64,000 nucleotides of DNA from Elusimicrobiota bacterium. Lineage in GTDB: Bacteria > Elusimicrobiota > Elusimicrobia > UBA1565 > UBA9628. Made by a program: the position numbers and the translations under genes. The notes beneath the pieces are model-generated. The model was given only the letters and a program-made list of their open reading frames with translations, made no database searches and had not been told where the DNA came from. Shown in pieces: positions 1 to 8,564 of the stretch (position 1 is the first letter of the stretch; every line of letters starts with the position of its first letter). The stretch lies in assembly GCA_003151975.1 (NCBI GenBank), contig PLZD01000032.1, forward strand, positions 87,950-151,949, given 5' to 3'.

Positions 1-477
1 GCCGGCGTGGCGGAGCTGACTGCGCGGCTGCTCGGAGTTCAGGGACACCGCACCGTGGATTGGTTCCACCGGCGGCTGGGAAAGATCATGTGGGACGATT
101 GCGGAATGTCACGCACCGCGGTGGGCCTGGAATCGGCGATCGGACAGATTCGAGAGCTGCGCGAAGAATACTGGAAAGACGTGAAAGTTGCCGGAAGCGC
201 CGATGATTTGAATCAGTCGTTGGAGAAAGCCGGCCGGGTAGCGGATTTCTTCGAGCTGGGCGAATTGATGTGTCTGGATGCGCTGCATCGCAAGGAATCC
301 TGCGGCGGCCACTTCCGCGAAGAATACCAGACGCCCGACGGCGAGGCCAAGCGCGACGACCAGAATTATTCTTACGCCGCGGCCTGGGAGTTCAAGGGCG
401 TGGGCAAGGAGCCGGAGCTTCACAAGGAACCGCTGACCTTCGAGAACGTCCATTTGGCTGAGAGGAACTACGCATGA
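1..477 (+). CDS. sdhA: Succinate dehydrogenase/fumarate reductase flavoprotein subunit, C-terminal part
   Basis: This is the last 158 residues of the FAD-binding subunit of complex II. The frame is open through base 1, so the gene continues to the left and the GTG at 7 is internal. The segment [12 protein letters not shown] followed by an acidic-basic RDD and a C-terminal NVHLAERNY is typical of the soluble-type flavoprotein of the SdhCAB (B. subtilis/Bacteroidetes-like) group. The flavoprotein oxidises succinate or reduces fumarate at the cytoplasmic face of the membrane. The stop overlaps the start of the iron-sulfur subunit by 4 bases (ATGA), so the two are translationally coupled. Whether it works as dehydrogenase or fumarate reductase cannot be told from this fragment. 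Confidence 0.9.
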   Translation, partial: AGVAELTARLLGVQGHRTVDWFHRRLGKIMWDDCGMSRTAVGLESAIGQIRELREEYWKDVKVAGSADDLNQSLEKAGRVADFFELGELMCLDALHRKESCGGHFREEYQTPDGEAKRDDQNYSYAAAWEFKGVGKEPELHKEPLTFENVHLAERNYA

Positions 478-1223
478 AACTGACTCTGAAAGTTTGGCGG
501 CAGAAAGGCCACAACGACAAGGGAAGTTTGGTCGAGTACCAGGCCAAGGACGTCTCCCCCGACATGTCCTTCCTCGAGATGCTCGACGTCGTCAATGAAG
601 GTCTCATCAAGAAAGGCGAAGACGCCATCGCCTTCGACTCGGACTGCCGCGAAGGCATTTGCGGCATGTGCTCGCTCGTCATCAACGGCAAGCCGCACGG
701 GCCGGAACTGGGCACGGCGACCTGCCAGCTTCACATGCGCACGTTCTCCGACGGCGACACGATCGTCGTCGAGCCGTTCCGCGCGCGCGCCTTTCCGCCG
801 GTCAAGGATTTGGCCGTCGACCGCTCGTCCTTCGACCGCATCATGCAGGCCGGCGGCTATGTTTCCGTCAACACCGGCAACGCGCCCGAGGCCAACGCCA
901 ATCTCATTTCGCACCATACCGCCGAGAAGGCGATGGACGCGGCCGCTTGCATCGGCTGCGGCGCCTGCGTCGCCGCCTGCCCCAACGCGTCGGCGATGCT
1001 GTTTGTCGCCGCCAAGGTCTCCCAGTATGCGCTGCTCCCCCAAGGCCAACCCGAACGCGCCAAGCGCGCCATGGCGATGCGCGAGGCGATGGACGACGAG
1101 GGCTTCGGCAACTGCTCCAACGAGTACGCCTGCGAGGCCGCCTGCCCCAAGGATATAAAGGTAGAAAACATCGCACGGTTGAATCGCGAGCATCTCCGTG
1201 CGATGATTTGCTCTGACGAGTAG
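474..1223 (+). CDS. sdhB: Succinate dehydrogenase/fumarate reductase iron-sulfur subunit
   Basis: The 249-residue protein carries electrons between the flavoprotein and the membrane quinone subunit. A plant-type [2Fe-2S] domain has Cys58, Cys63, Cys66 and Cys84. A ferredoxin-like C-terminal domain has Cys159, Cys162, Cys165 and Cys169 ([12 protein letters not shown]), then Cys214, Cys220 and Cys224 for the [4Fe-4S] and [3Fe-4S] clusters. Length and cysteine layout match the family. The start overlaps the flavoprotein stop by 4 bases. No cytochrome b (SdhC) gene follows, so it must lie to the left if present. The next gene starts directly after the stop, which suggests a longer operon. Confidence 0.95.
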   Translation: MKLTLKVWRQKGHNDKGSLVEYQAKDVSPDMSFLEMLDVVNEGLIKKGEDAIAFDSDCREGICGMCSLVINGKPHGPELGTATCQLHMRTFSDGDTIVVEPFRARAFPPVKDLAVDRSSFDRIMQAGGYVSVNTGNAPEANANLISHHTAEKAMDAAACIGCGACVAACPNASAMLFVAAKVSQYALLPQGQPERAKRAMAMREAMDDEGFGNCSNEYACEAACPKDIKVENIARLNREHLRAMICSDE

Positions 1224-1589
1224 GTGAACCTCAACGAGCGCTTCGACGTCAGCCCCGGCAAGGTCGAAGCGCTGTTGGAACGGATCAAGAGGCTCAAGAT
1301 CGACCCAGGCGTTATAGAGGAAGGCTTCACGCGCGGCTCGGGAAAGGGCGGCCAGAAGATCAACAAGACCTCCAACCGCGTCCAGCTATGCTATCCTCCC
1401 CTTGAGATTCGCGTCAGCTGCCAGCGCGAGCGAAAACGGACGATCAACCGCTTCCTGGCCCTGCGCGAGCTCGTCGATCAGATCGAGATGAAAATTTCTC
1501 CAGAGACCTCCGAGCGGCTCAAGGAAATCGGTAAGCTGCGAAAACAAAAGACCCGCAGGGCCCAGCGTTCCGCCGTTAAATATCAATGA
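1224..1589 (+). CDS. RF-1 domain peptide chain release factor-like protein
   Basis: The 121-residue protein consists only of the catalytic GGQ domain of class-I release factors. The motif GSGKGGQKINKTSNRV has the GGQ at residues 42-44, followed by a basic C-terminal tail (KLRKQKTRRAQRS) like the ribosome-entry tail of ArfB/YaeJ. Codon-recognition domains are absent, so it probably hydrolyses peptidyl-tRNA on stalled ribosomes rather than at normal stop codons; that role is inferred. The start is GTG at 1224, immediately after the sdhB stop, so it is co-transcribed with sdhB. The end overlaps the next gene by 4 bases. Confidence 0.85.
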   Translation: MNLNERFDVSPGKVEALLERIKRLKIDPGVIEEGFTRGSGKGGQKINKTSNRVQLCYPPLEIRVSCQRERKRTINRFLALRELVDQIEMKISPETSERLKEIGKLRKQKTRRAQRSAVKYQ

Positions 1590-1987
1590 AATATTTTTCC
1601 GTCGCCGAAGCCGAGGCGCTCCTGCCCGAGATCGAGAAGATCTTCGAGGCCATTCTGGAGCTGGCCGCGAAGGCCGAAGCGAAGGCCGAGGCCGTGCGCC
1701 GGCTCTCGCAGGACGAGTCGCGCAACATCCCGGAGCTCGCCATCGAGAAGTCCCAGCTCCAGTTCCTCGCCAACGGCATGAACGAGTGGTTCCAGAAGAT
1801 CGCCGATATGGGCGCCCAGCCCAAAGGCCTCGATCCGGCTCTCGTCGATTTTCCCCACCGGCTCGGCGGGCACGACGTCGTTCTGTGCTGGAAGCTCGGC
1901 GAAAAGAAGATCACGCACTACCACGGCGCCGAAGAAGGGTTCTCCGGCCGCAAGGCGCTGCCGAAAAACCAGCGCTCTGCTTCCTGA
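1586..1987 (+). CDS. DUF2203 family protein
   Basis: The 133-residue soluble protein matches the DUF2203 pattern. It starts with YFSVAEAEALLPEIEKI, continues with a long Ala/Glu-rich helical segment (residues 20-75), and ends with LVDFPHRLGGHDVVLCWKLG and a conserved HYHGAEEGFSGRKAL. The family has no established function. The start overlaps the release-factor-like gene by 4 bases, so it is the fourth member of the sdh-led operon. It has no signal peptide or membrane segment and should be cytoplasmic. Confidence 0.8.
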   Translation: MKYFSVAEAEALLPEIEKIFEAILELAAKAEAKAEAVRRLSQDESRNIPELAIEKSQLQFLANGMNEWFQKIADMGAQPKGLDPALVDFPHRLGGHDVVLCWKLGEKKITHYHGAEEGFSGRKALPKNQRSAS

Positions 1988-2002
1988 CGGATCGGAAAAA
2001 TA

Positions 2003-2075
2003 TCGGGGCGCACGGGCTTGAACCGTGAACCTCCTGGTCCCAAACCAGGCGCTCTACCAATTGAGCTACGCCCCG
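2003..2075 (-). tRNA. tRNA-Pro (anticodon TGG)
   Basis: Read on the minus strand, a 73-nt cloverleaf folds with acceptor stem CGGGGCG/CGCCCCG, D stem GCTC/GAGC, anticodon stem CCTGG/CCAGG enclosing loop TTTGGGA, and T stem CACGG/CCGTG with loop TTCAAGC. The anticodon is TGG (Pro). C1-G72 and discriminator A fit bacterial tRNA-Pro. CCA is not encoded. It lies antisense between two plus-strand genes. Confidence 0.95.
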
Positions 2076-2093
2076 TCGTATGGCCGACGGAAA

Positions 2094-2099
2094 ATTATA
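2094..2099 (-). promoter_or_regulatory. -10 element of the tRNA-Pro gene
   Basis: A perfect TATAAT on the minus strand ends 18 bp before the tRNA 5' end. It also lies just before the divergent SRAP start codon, so the two promoters overlap. No clear TTGACA is seen 16-18 bp upstream. Confidence 0.5.
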
Positions 2100-2111
2100 C
2101 CATGTACCGTC

Positions 2112-2786
2112 ATGTGCGGCCGCTATAGTCAGGCTCAAAGCGTCAAGGACATCGCGGCGCGCTTCGCTCTCAAGAACCCGCCTCAGGAACTGGCCCCGCG
2201 CTGGAACATCGCGCCGATGCAGGAAGCCGCGGTCGTGCTGCGCGAGCGCGGCGGCAACACGCTGGCCATGCTGCGTTGGGGGCTTGTGCCGTCGTGGGCG
2301 GCCGAGGCCTCCATCGGCGCCAAGCTCATCAACGCCCGGGCCGAGAGCGTCGTGGAGAAGCCCAGCTTCAAGCGCTCGTTCAAAACGCGCCGCTGCCTGG
2401 TCCCGGCCGACGCGTTCTACGAGTGGTCCAAGGATAAGACGGCGTTCCGCTTTCACCTGCCGGACCGAAGTCTCTTCGCCTTCGCGGGCCTCTGGGACTC
2501 TTGGGAATCCGCTGAAGGCAAGACTCTGCGCACCTTCACGATCATCACGACCAACGCGAGTCCCGTCGTCAAGCCCGTGCACGGGCGCATGCCGGTCATC
2601 CTCCCGCCCGAGAAGGAAAGCCGCTGGCTCGATCCCGGCGCCGATATCGACGACGTGCGCGAGCTTCTAGCTCCCTTTACGGAGCTCAAGAGCCACCCGG
2701 TCTCCCCGCTCGTCAATTCCGCCGCTCACGAAGGCCCCGAATGCGCCGCGACGGTCCCCCTTGCGCAGCCGGAGTTGTGGAGCTAA
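2112..2786 (+). CDS. SRAP domain protein (YedK/HMCES-type abasic-site sensor)
   Basis: The 224-residue protein belongs to the SOS-response-associated peptidase family, which forms a thiazolidine crosslink with abasic sites in single-stranded DNA. I place the start at ATG 2112 because the catalytic Cys must be residue 2 (MCGRYS), exposed when Met is removed; the frame is open further upstream but that part overlaps the tRNA. Active-site residues known from YedK are visible: Cys2, Asn74 (INARAES), Glu104 (YEW) and His157 (VHGRMPVIL). RWGLVPSWA and FAGLWDSW are family motifs. It is a single gene with a short or absent leader. Confidence 0.92.
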   Translation: MCGRYSQAQSVKDIAARFALKNPPQELAPRWNIAPMQEAAVVLRERGGNTLAMLRWGLVPSWAAEASIGAKLINARAESVVEKPSFKRSFKTRRCLVPADAFYEWSKDKTAFRFHLPDRSLFAFAGLWDSWESAEGKTLRTFTIITTNASPVVKPVHGRMPVILPPEKESRWLDPGADIDDVRELLAPFTELKSHPVSPLVNSAAHEGPECAATVPLAQPELWS

Positions 2787-2800
2787 GCTAGGGGATTGGA

Positions 2801-4009
2801 ATGAGCATGGTACCGGGGATCATCCTAGGCGCGATACTTTTGTTGATCGGCGGGATCGTCTACTGGGCATGGGCGCGGGCGCGCGACCGAAAAAAATTCT
2901 TTGCGCAGATCGAGCTTATACCGGGAGCTGTCAAGGTCAAGGACTGCTTCTACACGATCACGCAAGGCGACCTTAAGATCGAGGCCCGCTTCAAGCAGGG
3001 CCGCCGCCACGCGCGCTTCATCCTTTCCTGCCCCGCCGCGGCTCCCGCCTCGTTCCAAGCGACCTCCGGCCGCAAGTGGATCGGCTTTATCCGGATGCTC
3101 GGCCTGGCCAAGGGCGTGCCGACGGCCGACCCCGACTGGGACGCGAAGTATTATTTCGACACGAACTCCAATGATTGGGGCTCGGATTACCTGACGCCCG
3201 AGCGGCGCCAAGCCATCGCGGGCTTCTTCGGGCCCGGCTTCTACTCCTTAGAGCTCGACGGCGGCCAGCTGAGCGCGACCTGGTCGCCGTTCTCGTTTAA
3301 GAGCGACACGAGCGTCGACTTCGTGCTCGAGGCGATGACGCGCATGAAGACGCTCGTCACGGAAATCCCGCCGCTCGAGAAATTCACGCCTACGGTCTAT
3401 CTCAGCGAGGCTTGGTTCGACGAGCGCAAGAAGCCGGCGTGGTTTGCGATGGTCGCGATCTTGATCGTCGTCGGAGTCATGGTACGCGGCGCGCCGATCG
3501 ACGCCTCGGGATTGGCCGTCAAAGGCCTCGCCATGGGCCTGGCGCTTTGCGCAGTTTTCCTCGCCGCGGCATTGAACAAGCTCGGCGAACGAGCGTGGTT
3601 TCCGGCCTTCTTCACCCGCATCGGATTGCCCGCGCTGGTCTTTTTCCCGCTGCTGGGCTTGCGCGTGCTGACCTTTCTCAACGACAATCTCGACAACGGC
3701 CCGGCCGTCGAGCGAAGAGCCGAGGTCGTCAGCAAGAGCGCCTCGCGCTCGGATCGCAGCGAAAGCTACACGATCAAGGTGAAGTCCTGGGGCGACGGCG
3801 GCACGATAGGCATCGAAGCGACCAAGGATCAGTACGAGCGCGCCGTGCCCAACCAGTCGGTCCTCAAGATGGCGGTCTTGCCGGGGCGCCTGGGATTTGA
3901 GTGGATCGCGGCGATGAGCGTCGAGACCGTCTACGCGTCGACGACTCCCGCGGTCGCCGTCTCCACGGAAGCCGTCGCGGTCTCCTCGATGACCGCTCCC
4001 TCGCGATGA
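2801..4009 (+). CDS. Hypothetical membrane protein
   Basis: The 402-residue protein is not recognised. It has an N-terminal membrane anchor (residues about 4-24, followed by a basic ARARDRKK), a soluble domain of about 190 residues, then two or three membrane segments (about 214-232, 240-260 and 273-297). A C-terminal soluble tail of about 100 residues is rich in Ser, Val and Thr. No catalytic motif is evident. Its stop overlaps the start of the OmpA-type lipoprotein by 4 bases, so they form a two-gene unit; an envelope role is therefore likely but unproven. The ATG at 2801 is followed by a second possible start two codons later. Confidence 0.75.
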   Translation: MSMVPGIILGAILLLIGGIVYWAWARARDRKKFFAQIELIPGAVKVKDCFYTITQGDLKIEARFKQGRRHARFILSCPAAAPASFQATSGRKWIGFIRMLGLAKGVPTADPDWDAKYYFDTNSNDWGSDYLTPERRQAIAGFFGPGFYSLELDGGQLSATWSPFSFKSDTSVDFVLEAMTRMKTLVTEIPPLEKFTPTVYLSEAWFDERKKPAWFAMVAILIVVGVMVRGAPIDASGLAVKGLAMGLALCAVFLAAALNKLGERAWFPAFFTRIGLPALVFFPLLGLRVLTFLNDNLDNGPAVERRAEVVSKSASRSDRSESYTIKVKSWGDGGTIGIEATKDQYERAVPNQSVLKMAVLPGRLGFEWIAAMSVETVYASTTPAVAVSTEAVAVSSMTAPSR

Positions 4010-4527
4010 AGCGAAGAGCTTCCGTCCTTCTCCTTGCGTTCTGGCTCGACGCGTGCCACGATAAGCGCCCTCCGCCGGAAGTCGAGCTCGATCTCCGTCA
4101 CCCGGGGCCCGGCGCCATCGGCATCCAGAATCCGCAGGAAGAGATCGACGCGATCGCCAAGCGCGTCGCCAAAGGCGAGATCCCGAAGGTCCAGTTCAAT
4201 TTCGACTCGGACAAGATCCTGCCCGACTCGTTTCAGACTCTCGACGCCGTCGTCGCCGTGATCCTAGCCAACCCGAGGCTCAAGGTCGTCGTCACGGCCC
4301 ACACCGACTCCGTGGGCACCGAGACCTACAACCTCGATCTCTCGCGCCGTCGCGCGCGCTCGGTGAAGGAATACATGGTCAAGCACGGCGTGCCGCCGCC
4401 TTCCATCCGCTACTTCGGGATGGGCTACTCGGCGCCGATCGCCGACAATTCGACCGAGGGCGGCCGCGAAAAGAACCGCCGCGTCGAGTTCCGCGTCACC
4501 ACCCGCGAGTGGCCTGCGGTCTGGTAA
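4006..4527 (+). CDS. OmpA-family peptidoglycan-binding lipoprotein
   Basis: The 173-residue protein begins MKRRASVLLLAFWLDACHD, a short signal with a plausible but atypical lipobox (LDAC, Cys17). The C-terminal domain (about residues 60-168) is OmpA-like: FNFDSDKILPDS, TAHTDSVGTETYNLDLSRRRA and a terminal GGREKNRRVEFRV, which includes the Asp and Arg used to bind diaminopimelate in peptidoglycan. It resembles Pal in size and design and probably tethers the outer membrane to the wall. The start at 4006 was chosen because the upstream in-frame extension overlaps the preceding gene and lacks a signal. Confidence 0.85.
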   Translation: MKRRASVLLLAFWLDACHDKRPPPEVELDLRHPGPGAIGIQNPQEEIDAIAKRVAKGEIPKVQFNFDSDKILPDSFQTLDAVVAVILANPRLKVVVTAHTDSVGTETYNLDLSRRRARSVKEYMVKHGVPPPSIRYFGMGYSAPIADNSTEGGREKNRRVEFRVTTREWPAVW

Positions 4528-4532
4528 AAGAA

Positions 4533-4563
4533 AAGGCCCCGGCTGGGGGGCAGCCGGGGCCTT
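4533..4563. terminator. Bidirectional hairpin terminator
   Basis: A perfect 13-bp stem AAGGCCCCGGCTG / CAGCCGGGGCCTT with a 5-nt G loop lies between two convergent genes that end at 4527 (+) and 4582 (-). It can serve both strands; the flanking A/T tracts are short. Confidence 0.85.
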
Positions 4564-4581
4564 GGTTGCTCTGCTAGATTA

Positions 4582-7500
4582 TTACTTCTTCGGAGCGAGC
4601 GCCGCGGCGCGGTAGCCCTCCGCTTCGGACTTCATCTGAGCCTGCCAAGCCGCGTCCTCGGCTTTGAGCTTCGCCAGGGCCGCCTTGAGCTTCGGGATGT
4701 CCTCGGCGTACTTCTTGGCGATGCCCGCCTTGGCCAAGCCCATGGTCTCCTCGTGCTCGCTATACGCGCGGACCCGCTTCTGGATCTCGGCGTAAGGCGC
4801 GTAGCTCAGGATCTCCTCGGCTTGCTCGACGCGGTCGACGGCGTAGATCACGAACCGCTTCTCGCGGATGGCCTGGATGACCTCGGGCTTGAGCGTCAGC
4901 TGCGAGACGTTGGAGCGCGGGATGATCGCGAACGCCCGCTCGCGGATGTTGTCCTTAGGCACGAGGCGGCCGAAGTGGCCCAGGAGGTCGAAGAGTCCCT
5001 CGAGCTTGTAGTTGACGCCGCCGATGGCCTGGATGTTGCCAAGCTGGTCCATCGAGCCCGTCATCGCGCCGTCCTGGCGGATGGGCAGGCCGGCCATGCT
5101 GAGCTCGCCGAGCGAAGTCTTGATGCCCGTGGCCGAGTCGCCGTCCAAGCCCCCGTAGGTCTGCTCGAAGGAGTAGCGCTTGAGAATGTTCTCGACGGCC
5201 TTGCCGTAGACCCGCTCGTAGTAGCCCTGGACGTTGGCGAAGGCCTTGTCCATGCTGTGGCCAGTCCAGTGCGCGCTCTGGTCGTTGGAGATCACGCCGC
5301 CGCCCTTGGCGGAGGTGGACTCGGCGAAGGTCACGCGGGCCGGGGCTCCGAAGTCTCCCATGACGACCAAGCCGTTGGCCTGGTTGTACTTCATGCCCTC
5401 GGTGTCGACGACGAACACGCGCTTCTCGAGCAGCTCCATGTAGTTCTTCTGGTGCTGGCTCGTGCCGTCCTTGCGGTCGGAGAGCGCCGTCTGCACGTCC
5501 TCGCGCGTCACCGACTTGCGGCCGGCGTTCTTCGCGTTGCGGCTGGCCTCGCGCATGAGGTTGTAGATGCTGCCGAACTGGGCGGTGAACTTCTCGTTGC
5601 TCTCGGCTTCCCAAGAGGCGAACTCGAGCACGGCGCCCATGGCGTCGCGGTTGAAGTCCATGATGAGGCCGGCGCCCTTGACGGACATCTTCTTCATGAA
5701 CTGGACGTAAGCGGAGATGCTGTCGTTGTTGATGTCGAGCTGCCCGATAAACTCGGCCGAGGCGTTGAAGCCGCGCTGGAAGTCCTCCTCGTAATGGGAG
5801 AGCAGCATCTTGATGTAGGGCGAGCCGATCAGCACGATCTTGGGCCGGTGGGCGACGTGGTAGTTGCCCGACATCTGTGCGAAGCCGAACATGCCCTGCT
5901 CCTCGGGAAACTCCGCCGAGCCGGTGCGCACGAGCTCCATGACCGCGTGCCAAGCGCCGGGCTGGCGCAGCAGGTCCATGACGTTCATGACGATGACGTC
6001 GGCCTGCAGGATCGAGCCCGGCTTCACGGTCGGGCCGCCGGGGTTCAAGGTCTTGATCGCGACGCCGTTGATGACGCGGGTGTCGCGGTTGGGCTCGACG
6101 AGGCCGAAGAGCTTCTCGAGCGTAGGCTTGTCCTCGTAGACCACGCGCGCGCCCTTGCTGCCGTCGTTGGCGCGCAGGACGTCGACGCGGTAGTGAGCCA
6201 GGGGATCCTGGCGGCCGATGACGCTGTCATCCTGCTGGCCGAGGAAGGACTCGAAGTCCGCGACCGAGTGCTTGAGCAGGGCCTGCGCGTAGGCGGCGGC
6301 CTTCTTCTCGTCCTCGGTCGGCGCGGGGTCCTTAGCGTGAAGGGCCTTGTGCTCGGCTTCGAGTTCCTTTGAAAGGCCGGCGAACTTCTTGATGAAAGGC
6401 GTGGCGGCCGTGACGATGTCCTTGATCGTGTCCGCGGTGATCGACCCGTCGGACTGGCCTTCCTGCAGCTCCGCGGGCGTCAGCGGGACCATCTTGCCGC
6501 CGACCTCGTGGGTGAGACCGATGTTGCCCGTTTGCAGCGAGCTCTCGTCGATCAGTATGCCGTAGCCGTGAACCTTGACGGCCGCGATCTCGGCGAAAAT
6601 GGCCTGCTGGCGCTCCTGCGCGCTCTTCTCCCAGGCCTTGTGCTCGGGCGTGTCGTGCCGGTTGGGCATGACGGCGGCGACGACTTTCTTGCCGATCTGC
6701 TGAACCAAGCTCATCGCGATCTGCTGGTACATCTTCATGTAGGCGACTTGCTTCTCGGCGCGATTCTCGGAGACCATCGCGCGGAAATCGTCCATGTAAG
6801 GCTCGGCGGCGCCTTTGGCCGTGGCCAGGGCGGATTCCCACTCGGAATTCGTGAAGACGCCCTTGTCGACGAGAGCCTTGAGCTCGTCCTCGGAGCTCAC
6901 GGTCTTCATCGCCTGCTCGGCCTTCCACTCTTCGTGAGCCTTGAGCACCGGGGTCGCTGCCGTGACGAGCTTGGTGATCAGGGCCTCGTTGAGCTCGCCG
7001 GACTGCGACAGGGCGGCCATGTCCTCGGGGGTCAGCGGGACCATCTTGCCGTTGGCCTCGTGGGTCAGCGCCATGTTGCCCGATTCGTCGAAGGTGATGC
7101 CAAAACCCTCGACGACGATCTTCGCCGCGTCGGCTATGATCGCGTCGCGCTTCTGCTTGGACTCGGGAGAAGGATCGGAATAGGTCAGGGCCACTCCGAA
7201 ATTGTAGTGCTCGCCGTCCTCGGCCTGCTCGGGGCGGACCTTGATGCCGAACTTGCCGACGCGGACCTTGGAGACCTCGCCCTCGAACTTGGCCTGGCGC
7301 TCCTCGGCGGACTTATTGAGCTCGGCATTCACGCTCCGCTTGAGTTCCTTGCCCTGCTCGGAGTTGAGCGCCTGCGGGAACGAGCCCTGGTAAGTGCGCA
7401 CGAACTCCTTGACGGCCGCAGCCAGCTTGGGAGCTTGGCCCACGCCGAGCTTCAGGAAGATCGGCTTCTCGGGATCGCTGAAATTGGTCACCGCGACGAG

Positions 7501-8409
7501 ATCGGCCGAAGACTTCATCTTCGGCGCGACGTCGGCGAGTATGGTCTTGAGCGCGGTCTCGCGGCCGGAGCCGTCGGCGCCCGAGATGAAGAGGTTGTAG
7601 TACGGCCCGTCCATCTCCAGGCCCGCGCGGATCGACTTCAAGGCCTTGTCCTGGCCCACGATCTCGACGCCCGAGAGCGGGACTTCGCGCGTGCTGGCGG
7701 GAAGCTGGCTGATGTCCGGCGTGAAGCGCGCCTTGTCCATCGGCACCGCGATGGATTCGACTTCCATGAGGGACGGCTTGGCTTGCGCCGGAGCCGCCGC
7801 GCTCTTCTTCTGCAAACGATTGCGCAGGAAACCCGGAATAAACTTGGACCAGAAAGTGGGAGCTTCGGGAGTCGCGGCGGCCGCGGTCTCCGAGCCGTCG
7901 TAGGTCTTCGAAAGGCCCGGGCCCATGCCGTTTCCAGCGGGACCGCCGGCCGCGGCGGCGGCCATGCTCAAGATGTTCTGCTTGGCCGAACCGTCGGGGA
8001 GCACCGAGGCCGCGGCGATCCATTGATCCGCATCGTTCTGACCCTTGAGGGTGGTGGGCATCGCGATGCCCTTGGTCTGCATCTGGTTGATGATGTCGAT
8101 GACGGGACGCGCGGAAAGCGCCTGCATGGGCTGGACGGTCGGAGCGGCCTGCATCGTGTTGGCCGAGGCGACGGGGTCGATCTGGACCAACCCGCTCGCG
8201 TTATTGAACGCCGAGGAAACGGGCGTCATCGGAATAGAGAGCGTTCCAACCGAGACCACGCCGATCGCGGGAGCCGTCACGCCGCGCACCGCGAGATTAC
8301 CCGCTTCCACGGCGACGCCGCCGGCAAGAGCCGAGCTGGGAACGAGAATCGAGATCGCCAGGGCGGTGGCGATGAATTTGTTCGCGGCGGCTCTCATGGA
8401 AGGGGTCAT
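4582..8409 (-). CDS. Exported Lon-like ATP-dependent protease (AAA_32/LonB type)
   Basis: The 1275-residue protein is a COG1067-type Lon relative. An N-terminal Sec signal (residues 1-29, ending SSALAG) is followed by about 200 residues rich in Ala, Pro and Val. The ATPase part has an AAA_32-type Walker A, GADGSGRET at 277-285, with Arg in place of Lys as is usual in this subfamily. A charged helical region of about 400 residues follows. The C-terminal protease domain has the Ser-Lys dyad Ser1092 (GLDGDSATG) and Lys1135 (GGVNYKLEG), 43 residues apart as in Lon. A coiled tail ends the protein. The signal peptide is odd for an ATP-dependent enzyme. A TATAAT box 37 bp upstream and an AAGGAGCC ribosome site precede the start, unlike many leaderless neighbours. 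Confidence 0.88.
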   Translation of the reverse strand: MTPSMRAAANKFIATALAISILVPSSALAGGVAVEAGNLAVRGVTAPAIGVVSVGTLSIPMTPVSSAFNNASGLVQIDPVASANTMQAAPTVQPMQALSARPVIDIINQMQTKGIAMPTTLKGQNDADQWIAAASVLPDGSAKQNILSMAAAAAGGPAGNGMGPGLSKTYDGSETAAAATPEAPTFWSKFIPGFLRNRLQKKSAAAPAQAKPSLMEVESIAVPMDKARFTPDISQLPASTREVPLSGVEIVGQDKALKSIRAGLEMDGPYYNLFISGADGSGRETALKTILADVAPKMKSSADLVAVTNFSDPEKPIFLKLGVGQAPKLAAAVKEFVRTYQGSFPQALNSEQGKELKRSVNAELNKSAEERQAKFEGEVSKVRVGKFGIKVRPEQAEDGEHYNFGVALTYSDPSPESKQKRDAIIADAAKIVVEGFGITFDESGNMALTHEANGKMVPLTPEDMAALSQSGELNEALITKLVTAATPVLKAHEEWKAEQAMKTVSSEDELKALVDKGVFTNSEWESALATAKGAAEPYMDDFRAMVSENRAEKQVAYMKMYQQIAMSLVQQIGKKVVAAVMPNRHDTPEHKAWEKSAQERQQAIFAEIAAVKVHGYGILIDESSLQTGNIGLTHEVGGKMVPLTPAELQEGQSDGSITADTIKDIVTAATPFIKKFAGLSKELEAEHKALHAKDPAPTEDEKKAAAYAQALLKHSVADFESFLGQQDDSVIGRQDPLAHYRVDVLRANDGSKGARVVYEDKPTLEKLFGLVEPNRDTRVINGVAIKTLNPGGPTVKPGSILQADVIVMNVMDLLRQPGAWHAVMELVRTGSAEFPEEQGMFGFAQMSGNYHVAHRPKIVLIGSPYIKMLLSHYEEDFQRGFNASAEFIGQLDINNDSISAYVQFMKKMSVKGAGLIMDFNRDAMGAVLEFASWEAESNEKFTAQFGSIYNLMREASRNAKNAGRKSVTREDVQTALSDRKDGTSQHQKNYMELLEKRVFVVDTEGMKYNQANGLVVMGDFGAPARVTFAESTSAKGGGVISNDQSAHWTGHSMDKAFANVQGYYERVYGKAVENILKRYSFEQTYGGLDGDSATGIKTSLGELSMAGLPIRQDGAMTGSMDQLGNIQAIGGVNYKLEGLFDLLGHFGRLVPKDNIRERAFAIIPRSNVSQLTLKPEVIQAIREKRFVIYAVDRVEQAEEILSYAPYAEIQKRVRAYSEHEETMGLAKAGIAKKYAEDIPKLKAALAKLKAEDAAWQAQMKSEAEGYRAAALAPKK

Positions 8410-8446
8410 GCTTTGGCTCCTTACTATCTAATTCAGCTTCCTATGA

Positions 8447-8452
8447 ATTATA
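8447..8452 (-). promoter_or_regulatory. -10 element of the exported Lon-like gene
   Basis: TATAAT on the minus strand lies 37 nt before the ATG at 8409. The mRNA leader of about 31 nt contains AAGGAGCC, so this gene is leadered. No good -35 hexamer is seen; the GGCCC/GGTCCC cluster lies upstream instead. Confidence 0.6.
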
Positions 8453-8462
8453 GAGGATGGCC

Positions 8463-8557
8463 GGGAACCGCATTAGGGCCATATGGGACCCTCGGGGGAT
8501 GTAAAACGCCCTAAGCCGCGTTGGGCCTTAGGACCTAGTGAGGGACCTTATTAAAGG
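8463..8557. promoter_or_regulatory. GGCCC/GGTCCC motif cluster upstream of the Lon-like gene
   Basis: The interval holds TTAGGGCCATATGGGACCC, GGCCCAACGCGG (minus strand) and TAGGACC/GGGACC elements, five or so copies in under 100 bp. Related blocks occur at 16669-16717, 22247-22264, 23530-23601, 25430-25474 and 40240-40255, each upstream of a gene for an exported Pro/Ala-rich protein. Function is inferred: binding sites for a shared regulator. Confidence 0.45.
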
Positions 8558-8564
8558 AAGCGTT

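Noticed and set aside
3901..4005. Longer N terminus for the OmpA-type lipoprotein
   Set aside because: The extra 35 residues are Arg/Asp-rich shadow of the preceding membrane protein and hide the signal peptide.
6508..8514. Long plus-strand frames (up to 668 codons) opposite the Lon-like gene
   Set aside because: High GC creates long antisense frames; they lack family motifs and are rich in Arg, Gly and Leu as typical shadows.
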